64,000 nucleotides of DNA from Clostridia bacterium (GTDB lineage Bacteria; Bacillota; Clostridia; Oscillospirales; Acutalibacteraceae). The translations under genes were made by a program, and so were the position numbers. Where the stretch lies: the NCBI GenBank assembly GCA_017521125.1, contig JAFXDV010000012.1, forward strand, positions 58,236 through 122,235, given 5' to 3'. Below the pieces are notes generated by a model. That model searched no databases and was not told the origin of the DNA. It saw nothing but the letters and a program-made list of their open reading frames with translations. Positions 11,073 to 19,188 of this stretch are shown piece by piece (position 1 is the first letter of the stretch; every line of letters begins with the position of its first letter).

Positions 11073-12272
11073 ATGGCAAAGGCAAAATTTGAAAGAAGCA
11101 AGCCGCACGTAAACATTGGTACCATTGGTCACGTTGACCATGGTAAGACCACTCTTACTGCTGCTATCACAAAGTACCTCTCTTTAAAGGGACAGGCACA
11201 GTTCGAGGACTATGCAAACATCGATAAGGCTCCCGAAGAGAGAGAGCGTGGTATCACAATCAATACCGCACACGTTGAGTACGAGACTGATGCTCGTCAC
11301 TATGCACACGTTGACTGCCCCGGACACGCTGACTATGTTAAGAACATGATCACCGGTGCTGCTCAGATGGACGGTGCTATCCTTGTTATCGCAGCTACCG
11401 ATGGTCCTATGGCTCAGACCAAGGAACATCTTCTTCTCGCTCGTCAGGTTGGCGTTCCCTACATTGTTGTATTTATGAACAAGACCGACCTCGTTGACGA
11501 CGAAGAGCTTCTCGAGCTCGTAGAGATGGAAATCCGTGAGACTCTTGATAAGTATGAATTCCCAGGCGATGATACTCCTATCATCAAGGGTTCTGCTCAC
11601 AAGGCTCTTATCGCTGATAACGATCCTTCTCTTCCTGAGTATGCTCCTATCGCTGAGCTTATGGATGCTGTTGACAGCTACATTCCTACACCTGATCGTA
11701 AGGCTGACCTTCCTTTCCTTATGCCTGTTGAGGACGTATTCACCATCACAGGTCGTGGTACAGTTGCTACCGGTCGTGTAGAGCGTGGACAGCTCAGAAC
11801 TTCTGAAGAAGTTGAAATTATCGGTCTTACCGAAGAAAGAGCAAAGACTGTTGTTACAGGTATCGAGATGTTCCGTAAGATTCTTGATTACGCTGAGGCA
11901 GGCGATAACATCGGTGCTCTTCTCCGTGGTATCCAGAGAACAGACATCGAAAGAGGTCAGGTTCTTTGTAAGCCAGGCTCTGTAAACCCACACACCAAGT
12001 TCCATGGTCAGGTTTACGTTCTTAATAAAGAAGAGGGTGGACGTCATACTCCATTCTTCAACAACTATCGTCCTCAGTTCTACTTCAGAACTACCGACGT
12101 TACAGGCGTAATTTCTCTTCCTGCTGGTGTTGAGATGTGCATGCCTGGTGATAACGTAGAGATGGATGTTGAACTCATCACTCCTATCGCTATCGAAGAA
12201 GGCCTTCGTTTCGCTATCCGTGAGGGTGGTAGAACAGTTGGTTCAGGCGTTGTTACTGCTATCAACGGCTAA
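11073..12272 (+). CDS. tuf: Elongation factor Tu
   Basis: GTPase that delivers aminoacyl-tRNA to the ribosome, 399 residues. It has G1 (GHVDHGKT), switch II (DCPGHADY) and G4 as NKTD, where NKCD is the more common form. The ATG at 11073 follows AAGGAGG by 6 nt and gives the canonical [16 protein letters not shown] start; an in-frame ATG 28 codons upstream has no binding site and would add a non-homologous extension. The gap to fusA contains a weak inverted repeat (10993-10999 with 11009-11015) and a strong terminator follows. Third positions are richer in C than in the neighbours, as expected for a very highly expressed gene. Confidence 0.98.
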   Translation: MAKAKFERSKPHVNIGTIGHVDHGKTTLTAAITKYLSLKGQAQFEDYANIDKAPEERERGITINTAHVEYETDARHYAHVDCPGHADYVKNMITGAAQMDGAILVIAATDGPMAQTKEHLLLARQVGVPYIVVFMNKTDLVDDEELLELVEMEIRETLDKYEFPGDDTPIIKGSAHKALIADNDPSLPEYAPIAELMDAVDSYIPTPDRKADLPFLMPVEDVFTITGRGTVATGRVERGQLRTSEEVEIIGLTEERAKTVVTGIEMFRKILDYAEAGDNIGALLRGIQRTDIERGQVLCKPGSVNPHTKFHGQVYVLNKEEGGRHTPFFNNYRPQFYFRTTDVTGVISLPAGVEMCMPGDNVEMDVELITPIAIEEGLRFAIREGGRTVGSGVVTAING

Positions 12273-12285
12273 TTTCAAAACTTTT

Positions 12286-12319
12286 AAAAGGTGCGTTCAA
12301 ACGAACGCACCTTTTTTTA
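12286..12319 (+). terminator. Intrinsic terminator of the str operon
   Basis: A 13-bp stem (12286-12298 with 12303-12315, loop AAAC) runs into a T-tract. It ends transcription after tuf. Confidence 0.92.
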
Positions 12320-12348
12320 TTGCAAACTATGTCAAATTCTGGTATGAT
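12320..12348 (+). promoter_or_regulatory. Promoter of the DUF6198-type gene
   Basis: TTGCAA (12320-12325), 17 bp, TATGAT (12343-12348), directly after the tuf terminator. Transcription from here would leave only about 10 nt of leader before the ATG at 12365. Confidence 0.6.
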
Positions 12349-12364
12349 TTGTCTTGGTGATTAA

Positions 12365-13060
12365 ATGAATAAAAAAATTAAATTTTCGCAGGAACTAAGC
12401 TATTTTGTTTCAATAATAGTCTTAGCCTTTGCCGTTTCTCTTATGAGTGCAGCAAACTTTGGTCTGTCAATGATAGTAGCCCCTGCATACATACTTAGTC
12501 AAAAACTAACCTTTTTAACCTTTGGTCAATGTGAATATTTACTTCAGGGTATTTTCTTTATCGTATTTTGTATACTGATGAAGAAAATCAAAATTCAGTA
12601 TTTTACATCCTTTTTAACTTGTATCATCTACGGCTTTTTCGTGGACTTTTGGCGAAAGGTAATTTCAATACTTAACCCTGATATAACACCTCCCGGCTCG
12701 ATGGATTTCTATATAAGAATTATTTTCTTTATTTTAGGTATGCTTCTTACCGCAATGTCTGTGGCGCTCTGCTTTAAAACCTATCTGCCACCACAGGTTT
12801 ACGACTATTTCGTTAAAGAAATCAGTCAAAGATTTAATATTGACAGAACTGTTTTCAAAAGATGCTTTGACGCCTTTATGCTAATACTCGGTATAATATT
12901 AACCTTGGTTTTCTTTAGAAAATTCATAGGCGTAACAGTTATTACCGTTTTTATTGCATTAACAAACGGAATGTTAATAGGCTTTTTCGATAAACTGTAC
13001 GATAAAATCTTCGATTTCGTACCAACATTTCCAAAACTTCATAAAATATATAAAGATTAA
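12365..13060 (+). CDS. DUF6198/YczE-type integral membrane protein
   Basis: A 231-residue, very hydrophobic protein with about five predicted membrane segments (near residues 12-32, 55-72, 80-95, 110-135 and 165-205). It resembles the YczE/DUF6198 group of Firmicutes membrane proteins, which includes a Bacillus member reported to affect lipopeptide production; the biochemical role is unknown. The family call is by overall look, not a search. The ATG is preceded only by a weak GGTGA and the leader is very short. It has its own promoter and converges on the GH13 gene, sharing a bidirectional terminator. Confidence 0.7.
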   Translation: MNKKIKFSQELSYFVSIIVLAFAVSLMSAANFGLSMIVAPAYILSQKLTFLTFGQCEYLLQGIFFIVFCILMKKIKIQYFTSFLTCIIYGFFVDFWRKVISILNPDITPPGSMDFYIRIIFFILGMLLTAMSVALCFKTYLPPQVYDYFVKEISQRFNIDRTVFKRCFDAFMLILGIILTLVFFRKFIGVTVITVFIALTNGMLIGFFDKLYDKIFDFVPTFPKLHKIYKD

Positions 13061-13092
13061 AAGGGAGAGTTTAGCTCTCCCTTTTAATCTTT
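13052..13092. terminator. Bidirectional terminator between convergent genes
   Basis: A perfect 18-bp stem (13052-13069 with 13075-13092, loop TTTAG) holds the stop codon of the rightward gene and abuts the stop of the leftward one. Each side has an A/T-rich flank that can act as the U-tract. Confidence 0.88.
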
Positions 13093-14933
13093 AATATAGC
13101 AAAATCTTGGCTTCCAATTTTCAGTTTATTTTCTTGCGGTCTGTTTCCGTAAACAACCTCACATTTTATAAACTCATCAGGAAGCTCTAAACTGTCGTCC
13201 TGACACCAACGGTTAACGGCAATTAGAATTTTATAATCTTTGTTTTCTCTTATATAAGAAACTAACCCTAAACCGCCGAGAATACTTTTAAATTCTCCAC
13301 CATCAAACACTGAATTTTCTTTTCTGAAAGCACCAAGCCATTTATAGAACTCTAAAAGCTCCTTGTTTTCTTTGCCCCAAGGATATGTGCCTCTGCAGAA
13401 AGGGTCAGAATAGCCTTGCATACCTGCCTCGTCCCCGTAATAAAGGGAGGGGACACCGGGTAGGGTGTACTGAATGACTGCCGCTAGGCGCAACCTCTTA
13501 ATTCCTTGCTCGTATTCCTCATCTGACAGTTTTTGTCTTGACTGCCAATCACGGTCACCGTAGTAGCTATCACTTTTTCCTAATCGTGTTAAAATACGAA
13601 TAGTATCGTGGGTGCCTAAATGATTCATAAGGACTCGTATAGCGGGTTCAGGATAATTTTCAAGTATACTCAAAACCGAGTCCATAAACTTAAAACCATC
13701 GCCACCACAAACAAAGTCTATAATAGCCTGAGCAAAGGGATAATTCATAACCGAATCAAGTTGATGTCCTCTCAAATAGCTTCTTCTGACATCGTAGCTG
13801 ATTTTGTTGGTAGCATCTTCCCATACTTCGCCCAATAAATAAGCATCGCTGTTTTCTTCCTTAATAGCCTTTCTGATGTTATAAAGGAAACAGTCGGGCA
13901 GTTCATCTGCAACGTCAAGTCGCCAACCTTTGATACCTTTTTTAAGCCAATATCTTAAAACACCATTTTTGCCTGTGATAAAATCATCAAAGGCTTTGTT
14001 TTCCTCAATAATTTCAGGTAAAGAGGGAACACCCCACCAACTGTGGTATTCCTTTGGATAGTTAGTAAACTTATACCAAGGAAAATAAGGGGAATGGGGG
14101 TCGTTAAAAGCGCCGCCGTCTCCGTAACGCCCATATTTGTTAAAATAAATACTGTCGTCACCTGTGTGAGAGAAAACACCGTCTAAAATGATAGAAATGC
14201 CGTGTTTTTCTGCCTCACTGCAAAGTTCTTCTAAATCTTCTTCTTTGCCAAGCAGAGGGTCTATCTTCAAATAATCGGCGGTATTGTATCTGTGGTTGGA
14301 ATGTGCCTCAAAAATAGGGTTAAGGTAAATACACGAAACACCAAGGGAATTAAGATATTCGAGCTTTTCGGTAATTCCTTTAAGGTCGCCGCCATAATAG
14401 TCGTTACCAAGTGAACAAAATCCGTTATTTTGCTTATGCTCAGGAATCTTCTCCCAATCTTCACTTATATATCGGTCATCAGGCACATTTTCTTTTTTAG
14501 TCTTTGAACTAAAAAATCTGTCAGGGAAAATCTGATATATAATACCGCCTGAAAGCCAGGAAGGAGTTTTAAAATCTTTATCGTAACAGGTAAGCTGCCA
14601 CCATCTGCCATCAGGGGATACGTGTCCGACGTTAAAATCAAAAGCGGTAACAAAAAACTCACCGTAATCACTGGTGTATCGGAAACTGTAAAAGTATAAT
14701 CCTTCCTCAAAAGAAGTTTCACATTCATAAACTGTATACTCATCTATGGAGTGTGTAGGGTACATCTGCACTTCTTTAATCTGCTTGTCGCAGTCGTTGT
14801 AGTATCTTAGGTAGGCATCCCTTACTTTTGCGTCAAAATGGAGTAATAGCCGTAGAGTCAAGACTTCTCCTGACTCTACGGCTCCGAATTTTGACTTGTA
14901 TAGCGTTTTTCTTGAATCAAAGGGAAAATACAC
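13071..14933 (-). CDS. GH13 alpha-amylase family protein (neopullulanase/cyclomaltodextrinase type)
   Basis: A 620-residue cytoplasmic glycosidase (no signal peptide) likely acting on maltodextrins or cyclodextrins. A beta-rich N-terminal domain of about 110 residues (CBM34-like) precedes the barrel. The four GH13 regions are present: DGVFSH, GWRLDVADE (nucleophile Asp), LLGEVWE (acid/base Glu) and NHLGTHD. I place the start at the GTG at 14933, 7 nt after AAGGAAG and 14 nt after the glgP stop; the longer frame starts with a TTG inside glgP. It follows glgP, so the pair probably debranches or trims glucan for phosphorolysis. An unusually strong hairpin lies early in the coding sequence. Confidence 0.9.
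   Translation of the reverse strand: MYFPFDSRKTLYKSKFGAVESGEVLTLRLLLHFDAKVRDAYLRYYNDCDKQIKEVQMYPTHSIDEYTVYECETSFEEGLYFYSFRYTSDYGEFFVTAFDFNVGHVSPDGRWWQLTCYDKDFKTPSWLSGGIIYQIFPDRFFSSKTKKENVPDDRYISEDWEKIPEHKQNNGFCSLGNDYYGGDLKGITEKLEYLNSLGVSCIYLNPIFEAHSNHRYNTADYLKIDPLLGKEEDLEELCSEAEKHGISIILDGVFSHTGDDSIYFNKYGRYGDGGAFNDPHSPYFPWYKFTNYPKEYHSWWGVPSLPEIIEENKAFDDFITGKNGVLRYWLKKGIKGWRLDVADELPDCFLYNIRKAIKEENSDAYLLGEVWEDATNKISYDVRRSYLRGHQLDSVMNYPFAQAIIDFVCGGDGFKFMDSVLSILENYPEPAIRVLMNHLGTHDTIRILTRLGKSDSYYGDRDWQSRQKLSDEEYEQGIKRLRLAAVIQYTLPGVPSLYYGDEAGMQGYSDPFCRGTYPWGKENKELLEFYKWLGAFRKENSVFDGGEFKSILGGLGLVSYIRENKDYKILIAVNRWCQDDSLELPDEFIKCEVVYGNRPQENKLKIGSQDFAILKIKRES
14832..14895 (-). repeat. Two-part inverted repeat inside the GH13 coding sequence
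   Basis: A perfect 12-bp inverted repeat (14849-14860 with 14871-14882, 10-base loop) is flanked by a second 8-bp pair, GTCAAAAT (14832-14839) with ATTTTGAC (14888-14895). In the mRNA it folds about 40 nt after the start codon. Confidence 0.7.
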
Positions 14934-14947
14934 TAAAAAACTTCCTT

Positions 14948-17350
14948 TCAGTCTACAGGCTCGATTTTCCAAATATTTTCGGCATAGTCTTTTATAGAAC
15001 GATCTGCCGCAAATATACCTGAATTTGCAATATTGCTAAGGGACATTCTGTTCCAAGTGGTTCTATCACTATAAAGTTCAGTAACCTTTTGGTGCGCATT
15101 ACAATAATCTGAGAAATCGGCAAGTGCCATGTAATAGTCTACATCTGTAATGGTGTGGTAAACATTATCAAAGGTTTGGCCGTTGATACCTTTACTTATG
15201 AAATCAAGACAAGCCCTTAACTCAGAGTTGTTTTCAATATACTCCCTAGGATTATAGCCTTTCTTTCTTAAAGCCATAACTTCAGGAGTGTGCATACCGA
15301 AGATAACGATATTATCGTCGCCAACTGCAGAATGAATTTCTACGTTTGCTCCGTCCTCAGTTCCTAAGGTGATGGCACCATTCATCATAAATTTCATGTT
15401 TCCTGTACCGCTTGCCTCTGTAGAAGCAAGAGAAATCTGTTCGCTGACTTCTGCTGCAGGAATCATTATTTCTGCCATAGTAACCCTGTAGTCTTCAAGG
15501 AAGAATACTTTAAGTTTATCCTTGCAGACAGGGTCGTTCTCAATAGCCTGAGATAAACTGTAAATAAATTGGATAATCTGTTTTGCCAGTAAGTATCCGG
15601 GAGCCGCCTTGGCACCAAAAATATAGGTTTTAGGAGTAAAGGGAGCGTTAGGATTATTTTTAATATAAAGATAATCTCTAATGATGTGAAGAGCGTTAAG
15701 GTGTTGGCGTTTGTATTCATGCAAACGTTTAACCTGCATATCAAAAAGGGAATTAGGGTCTAATACAACACCGGTCTCTGATTTTACAAGCTTTGCAAAA
15801 CGTTCTTTGTTTTGAAGTTTAATCTTTTCTAACTCGCAAAGAACTCTGGCGTCATCACTAAATTTATTAAGTTCAGAAAGCTTTGAAGCATCCTTTACGA
15901 AACCGTCTCCAATCAGTTCGGTAATAAAGTTGGAAAGCAAAGGGTTGGACTGACAAAGCCATCTTCTGTGAGCAATACCATTGGTAACGTTGGTAAATTT
16001 CTCAGGAGTAACTTTATAATAGTTGTTAAACAGGTCATCTTTTAAAATCTCGCTGTGAAGTTTAGAAACACCGTTGACAGTATGACTTGCAATAACACTA
16101 AGATTTGCCATTCTTACAAACCCACCTGAAATTATTGCGGTTTTTTCCACGACCTCTGCATCTTTTGTTTTTTCGTACATATCATATCTGAAGCGGTTGT
16201 CGATTTCCTTAACAATCTGATAAATTCTTGGAAGTCTTGCTTTAAACAGGTCTTCGTTCCAACATTCCAACGCCTCAGACATAACAGTATGATTAGTATA
16301 TGCAATAGTTTTAGTTACAATGCTCCAAGCCTTATCCCAGTCGTAGCCGCACTCGTCAAGCAAAAATCTCATAAGCTCAGGCACCGATAGGGCAGGATGG
16401 GTGTCGTTGATATGAATAGCAACCTTATCGCCTAAATTTTCTAAAGTTCCGTAATGTCTTAAATGGCGGTGTAAAATATCCTGAATAGAAGCGGAAACAA
16501 GGAAATATTGTTGGCGAAGTCTTAAAGATTTACCCTCAATATGATTGTCCTCAGGATAAAGAATTTTACTAATGGCTTCACTCATTGCTTGATTTTCCAT
16601 AGCGGCAACGTAATCGCCACGGTTAAAGGCGTTCATATTGATTTCAGGCGCCTTTGCGCTCCACAGTCTTAAAACGTTAACAGTCTTACCGTCTTTTCCT
16701 GCAACCATTAAATCATAAGGTACTGCACGAACAGAGTTGTAGTTTTTGTGCTCTACGTGATGGAAGGAGCCATCCCACCATTCATCAACATACCCGTCAA
16801 AATTCACAACACATTCAGAAGCGGGGCGTTCTTCTAACCAAACTGAGCCACCTGGTAGCCAGTTGTCAGGAAGTTCGGTCTGCCATCCTTCAACGAGTTT
16901 TTGACGGAAGATACCAAAATCATATTTTAAACAGTAGCCCATAGCCGAATAATTTCCTGAGCTTAGGCTATCTAAAAAACAAGCGGCAAGTCGACCTAAA
17001 CCACCGTTACCAAGTCCTGCGTCGGGTTCAAGCTCATAAAGCTTTTCAAGACTCACTTTGTGCTTAGCCAGGGCTTTTCTCATGTTGTTTTCAAGCCCTA
17101 AATTATAGAGGTTGTTTTTAAAGGAGCGGCCCATCAAAAATTCCATGCTAAGATAATAGATGGTTTTAGCCTGAGCATCTTTTACCCTTGCCTTAAAATC
17201 GGCACGTTTCTCCCTCATAATATCAAGCAAAACAAGAACCGACGCCTTGTAATAAAGCTCATCAGAAGCATCAGTAGCATTTACACCAAAATTATGAGAA
17301 AGCTTTTTCTCAATTTGCTCAAATAAATAATCGGCTGAAAACTTTTGCAT
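14948..17350 (-). CDS. glgP: Glycogen/starch/maltodextrin phosphorylase
   Basis: A GT35 enzyme that releases glucose-1-phosphate from alpha-1,4-glucans using inorganic phosphate and pyridoxal phosphate. The 800 residues match the family's usual 800-830. The PLP-lysine motif EASGTGNMKFMMNGA is near residue 650, and the N-terminal block YYLSMEFLMGRS and the GNGGLGRLAACF block are intact. I place the start at the ATG at 17350 (MQKFSADYLFEQ), 8 nt after GAAGGGG; the frame stays open another 48 codons upstream without homology. It has its own promoter and heads a two-gene operon with the GH13 enzyme. Confidence 0.96.
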   Translation of the reverse strand: MQKFSADYLFEQIEKKLSHNFGVNATDASDELYYKASVLVLLDIMREKRADFKARVKDAQAKTIYYLSMEFLMGRSFKNNLYNLGLENNMRKALAKHKVSLEKLYELEPDAGLGNGGLGRLAACFLDSLSSGNYSAMGYCLKYDFGIFRQKLVEGWQTELPDNWLPGGSVWLEERPASECVVNFDGYVDEWWDGSFHHVEHKNYNSVRAVPYDLMVAGKDGKTVNVLRLWSAKAPEINMNAFNRGDYVAAMENQAMSEAISKILYPEDNHIEGKSLRLRQQYFLVSASIQDILHRHLRHYGTLENLGDKVAIHINDTHPALSVPELMRFLLDECGYDWDKAWSIVTKTIAYTNHTVMSEALECWNEDLFKARLPRIYQIVKEIDNRFRYDMYEKTKDAEVVEKTAIISGGFVRMANLSVIASHTVNGVSKLHSEILKDDLFNNYYKVTPEKFTNVTNGIAHRRWLCQSNPLLSNFITELIGDGFVKDASKLSELNKFSDDARVLCELEKIKLQNKERFAKLVKSETGVVLDPNSLFDMQVKRLHEYKRQHLNALHIIRDYLYIKNNPNAPFTPKTYIFGAKAAPGYLLAKQIIQFIYSLSQAIENDPVCKDKLKVFFLEDYRVTMAEIMIPAAEVSEQISLASTEASGTGNMKFMMNGAITLGTEDGANVEIHSAVGDDNIVIFGMHTPEVMALRKKGYNPREYIENNSELRACLDFISKGINGQTFDNVYHTITDVDYYMALADFSDYCNAHQKVTELYSDRTTWNRMSLSNIANSGIFAADRSIKDYAENIWKIEPVD

Positions 17351-17400
17351 AAAATTAACCCCTTCAAAAGAGAATATTATAAAAATATTATTTCCTCTAT

Positions 17401-17429
17401 ATAATACTATATTCTGCAAAAAAATGCAA
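17401..17429 (-). promoter_or_regulatory. Promoter of glgP-GH13
   Basis: On the minus strand, TTGCAT (17429-17424), 17 bp, TATTAT (17406-17401), about 50 bp before the glgP start. Confidence 0.65.
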
Positions 17430-17549
17430 GTATCGTTATAAAATAAAAACAAGTGTAAATTTGTGTATTTAGTACAAAACAAATTTAAAATCAACGGAAT
17501 TTAAGAAACAAATTAAACTAATTGCATAAAAACTACCATAATTTCAGGT

Positions 17550-17577
17550 AAAAGAAAAGCACCTTTTCAGGTGCTTT
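17550..17577 (-). terminator. Terminator of the 54-residue protein gene
   Basis: A 9-bp stem AAAGCACCT/AGGTGCTTT (17556-17564 with 17569-17577). Read leftward it is followed by TCTTTT. It sits just downstream of the small gene's stop. Confidence 0.75.
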
Positions 17578-17582
17578 GTAAT

Positions 17583-17747
17583 TTACTCGACTTCTTCCTC
17601 GGTATCTTCTCCGGTGTAACATTCAATATATCCATCCGGACATTCCTTATGAGTAATAAAACGGTCAACTAAAACGGCAATGCCCGCAGCCATAGTAACA
17701 ATACCGATGATACCGGATAATATCCAGAAAACGTGCTTTAATTTCAT
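17583..17747 (-). CDS. Small single-pass membrane protein, 54 residues, unknown function
   Basis: Not recognised. The protein starts MKLKHVFWILSG, has one hydrophobic helix (about residues 7-26), then VDRFITHKECPDGYIECY and an acidic tail ending EDTEEEVE. Two Cys lie in ECPDGYIEC, a spacing that could bind a metal or form a disulfide. A good ribosome binding site (AAGGTGG, about 9 nt upstream), a perfect-consensus promoter and a matching terminator make it a complete single-gene transcription unit between glgP and eno, which strongly supports a real, well-expressed gene. The short basic N-terminus suggests the acidic Cys-containing tail is outside or at the membrane surface, but topology is uncertain. 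Confidence 0.75.
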   Translation of the reverse strand: MKLKHVFWILSGIIGIVTMAAGIAVLVDRFITHKECPDGYIECYTGEDTEEEVE

Positions 17748-17800
17748 AAGTAAATACCACCTTTTAATAGTTAGTATCAGTATATACCGATTACAAATTT

Positions 17801-17829
17801 ATTATACTATTAAACTTAAAACTTGTCAA
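17801..17829 (-). promoter_or_regulatory. Perfect-consensus promoter of the 54-residue protein gene
   Basis: Minus strand TTGACA (17829-17824), 17 bp, TATAAT (17806-17801). This is an exact match to the housekeeping consensus with ideal spacing. Confidence 0.88.
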
Positions 17830-17886
17830 TAAAATACTGAGTATCCAAGGGAATCTAGTCCATAATAATAAAAAGGAGGAAAACAA

Positions 17887-19128
17887 ATGGAAAGAATTGA
17901 AAGAGTAAAAGCCTATGAAATTTTTGATTCAAGAGGGAACCCCACAGTTTATGTGCAAATAACCACGGAAAATGGAATAACCGGAGAGGCGTCGGTGCCG
18001 TCAGGAGCCTCAACAGGAGCCTTCGAGGCTCACGAGCTTCGTGACAGAGACTTAAGCGTTTTAAACGGAAAAGGTGTTAAAAAGGCGGTAAAGAATATTA
18101 ACGACATCATAGAACCCGCTCTTAAAAATCTTTACGTTTCAAATCAGGAAAAAATTGATAGGATAATGTTGGAACTTGATAAAACAGAAAATAAATCTCG
18201 ACTTGGCGCAAATGCCATATTAGGTGTATCTTTAGCAGCTGCAAGGACAGCGGCAAACGCTTATAAAATGCCGCTATATCGTTATTTGGGCGGTGCTAAC
18301 GCACGTCTAATGCCAAAACCAATGATGAACATCTTAAACGGTGGTGCGCACGCAGCCAACAATATTGATATTCAAGAATTTATGATTATGCCGGTAATGA
18401 CAGGAAACTTTTATGATTCTATGAGAATATGCACCGAAATCTATCATAAACTCAAAGGAATTTTAGAAAGCAAGGGCCTTTCTACAGCGGTTGGTGACGA
18501 GGGAGGCTTTGCTCCTAATCTTGAAAGTGATGAACAGGCAATAGAATATATAATCGATGCCATAAATCTTGCGGGATATAATACTGAAAAGGTGAAAATC
18601 TGTCTTGATGCCGCCGCAAGCGAGTGGCAAAGAAATGACGGACTTTATATGATGCCTAAAAGAAAAACCGAGTATGATACTGACAGCCTTATAAAAATGT
18701 GGCAGTCTCTTACACAAAAATATCCTATAATCTCTATTGAAGATGCCTTAGGAGAAGGCGATTTTGAAGGCTTTGAGAAACTAACCGCATTAATAGGCTC
18801 AAATGTTCAACTTGTAGGAGACGACCTATTTGTAACAAATGAAAAAAGGTTAAATAAGGGAATAGAAATGTCTGCGGCAAACTCAATTCTCATAAAACTT
18901 AATCAAATAGGAACGCTCAGTGAAACCTTAAAGGTTATAAGACTTGCCCAAAAGTCAGGTTATAGCACCATAATTTCTCATCGTTCGGGAGAAACCGAGG
19001 ATAGCTTTATTGCCGATCTTACGGTCGGTGTGAATGCAGGGCAAATTAAAACAGGAGCTCCCTGTCGAAGCGAACGGGTGTCAAAATACAACCGCCTCTT
19101 AATTATTGAAAACGAAATGAATAAATAA
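17887..19128 (+). CDS. eno: Enolase (phosphopyruvate hydratase)
   Basis: Glycolytic enzyme interconverting 2-phosphoglycerate and phosphoenolpyruvate, 413 residues (usual about 420-435, so slightly short). Visible motifs are the SGASTGAFEAHELRD loop, VGDEGGFAPN (general acid/base Glu), Mg2+ ligands in CLDAA, SIEDALGEGD and GDDLF, catalytic Lys in LIKLNQIG, and SHRSGETED. Some positions differ from the commonest form (GGAHAANN, SIEDALGEGD), but all catalytic residues are present. AAAAGGAGG precedes the ATG. A long hairpin with a T-run follows directly, separating it from the ABC transporter gene. Confidence 0.95.
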   Translation: MERIERVKAYEIFDSRGNPTVYVQITTENGITGEASVPSGASTGAFEAHELRDRDLSVLNGKGVKKAVKNINDIIEPALKNLYVSNQEKIDRIMLELDKTENKSRLGANAILGVSLAAARTAANAYKMPLYRYLGGANARLMPKPMMNILNGGAHAANNIDIQEFMIMPVMTGNFYDSMRICTEIYHKLKGILESKGLSTAVGDEGGFAPNLESDEQAIEYIIDAINLAGYNTEKVKICLDAAASEWQRNDGLYMMPKRKTEYDTDSLIKMWQSLTQKYPIISIEDALGEGDFEGFEKLTALIGSNVQLVGDDLFVTNEKRLNKGIEMSAANSILIKLNQIGTLSETLKVIRLAQKSGYSTIISHRSGETEDSFIADLTVGVNAGQIKTGAPCRSERVSKYNRLLIIENEMNK

Positions 19129-19133
19129 TTGAA

Positions 19134-19188
19134 AAATTCTGCCTTTTGATATATAATTTATGTATCAAAATTTCAGGCAGGATTTTTT
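19134..19188 (+). terminator. Terminator/attenuator between eno and the ABC transporter
   Basis: Two stacked 10-bp stems (19134-19143 with 19176-19185; 19144-19153 with 19161-19170, one G-U each) end in TTTTTT directly before the ATG of the next gene. The 3' arm contains GGCAGGA, the only candidate ribosome binding site for that gene. Confidence 0.75.

Noticed and set aside
11184..12047. A 287-codon open frame antisense to tuf
   Set aside because: It is a shadow of the strong codon bias of tuf, has no ribosome binding site or recognisable motif, and lies entirely opposite a certain gene.
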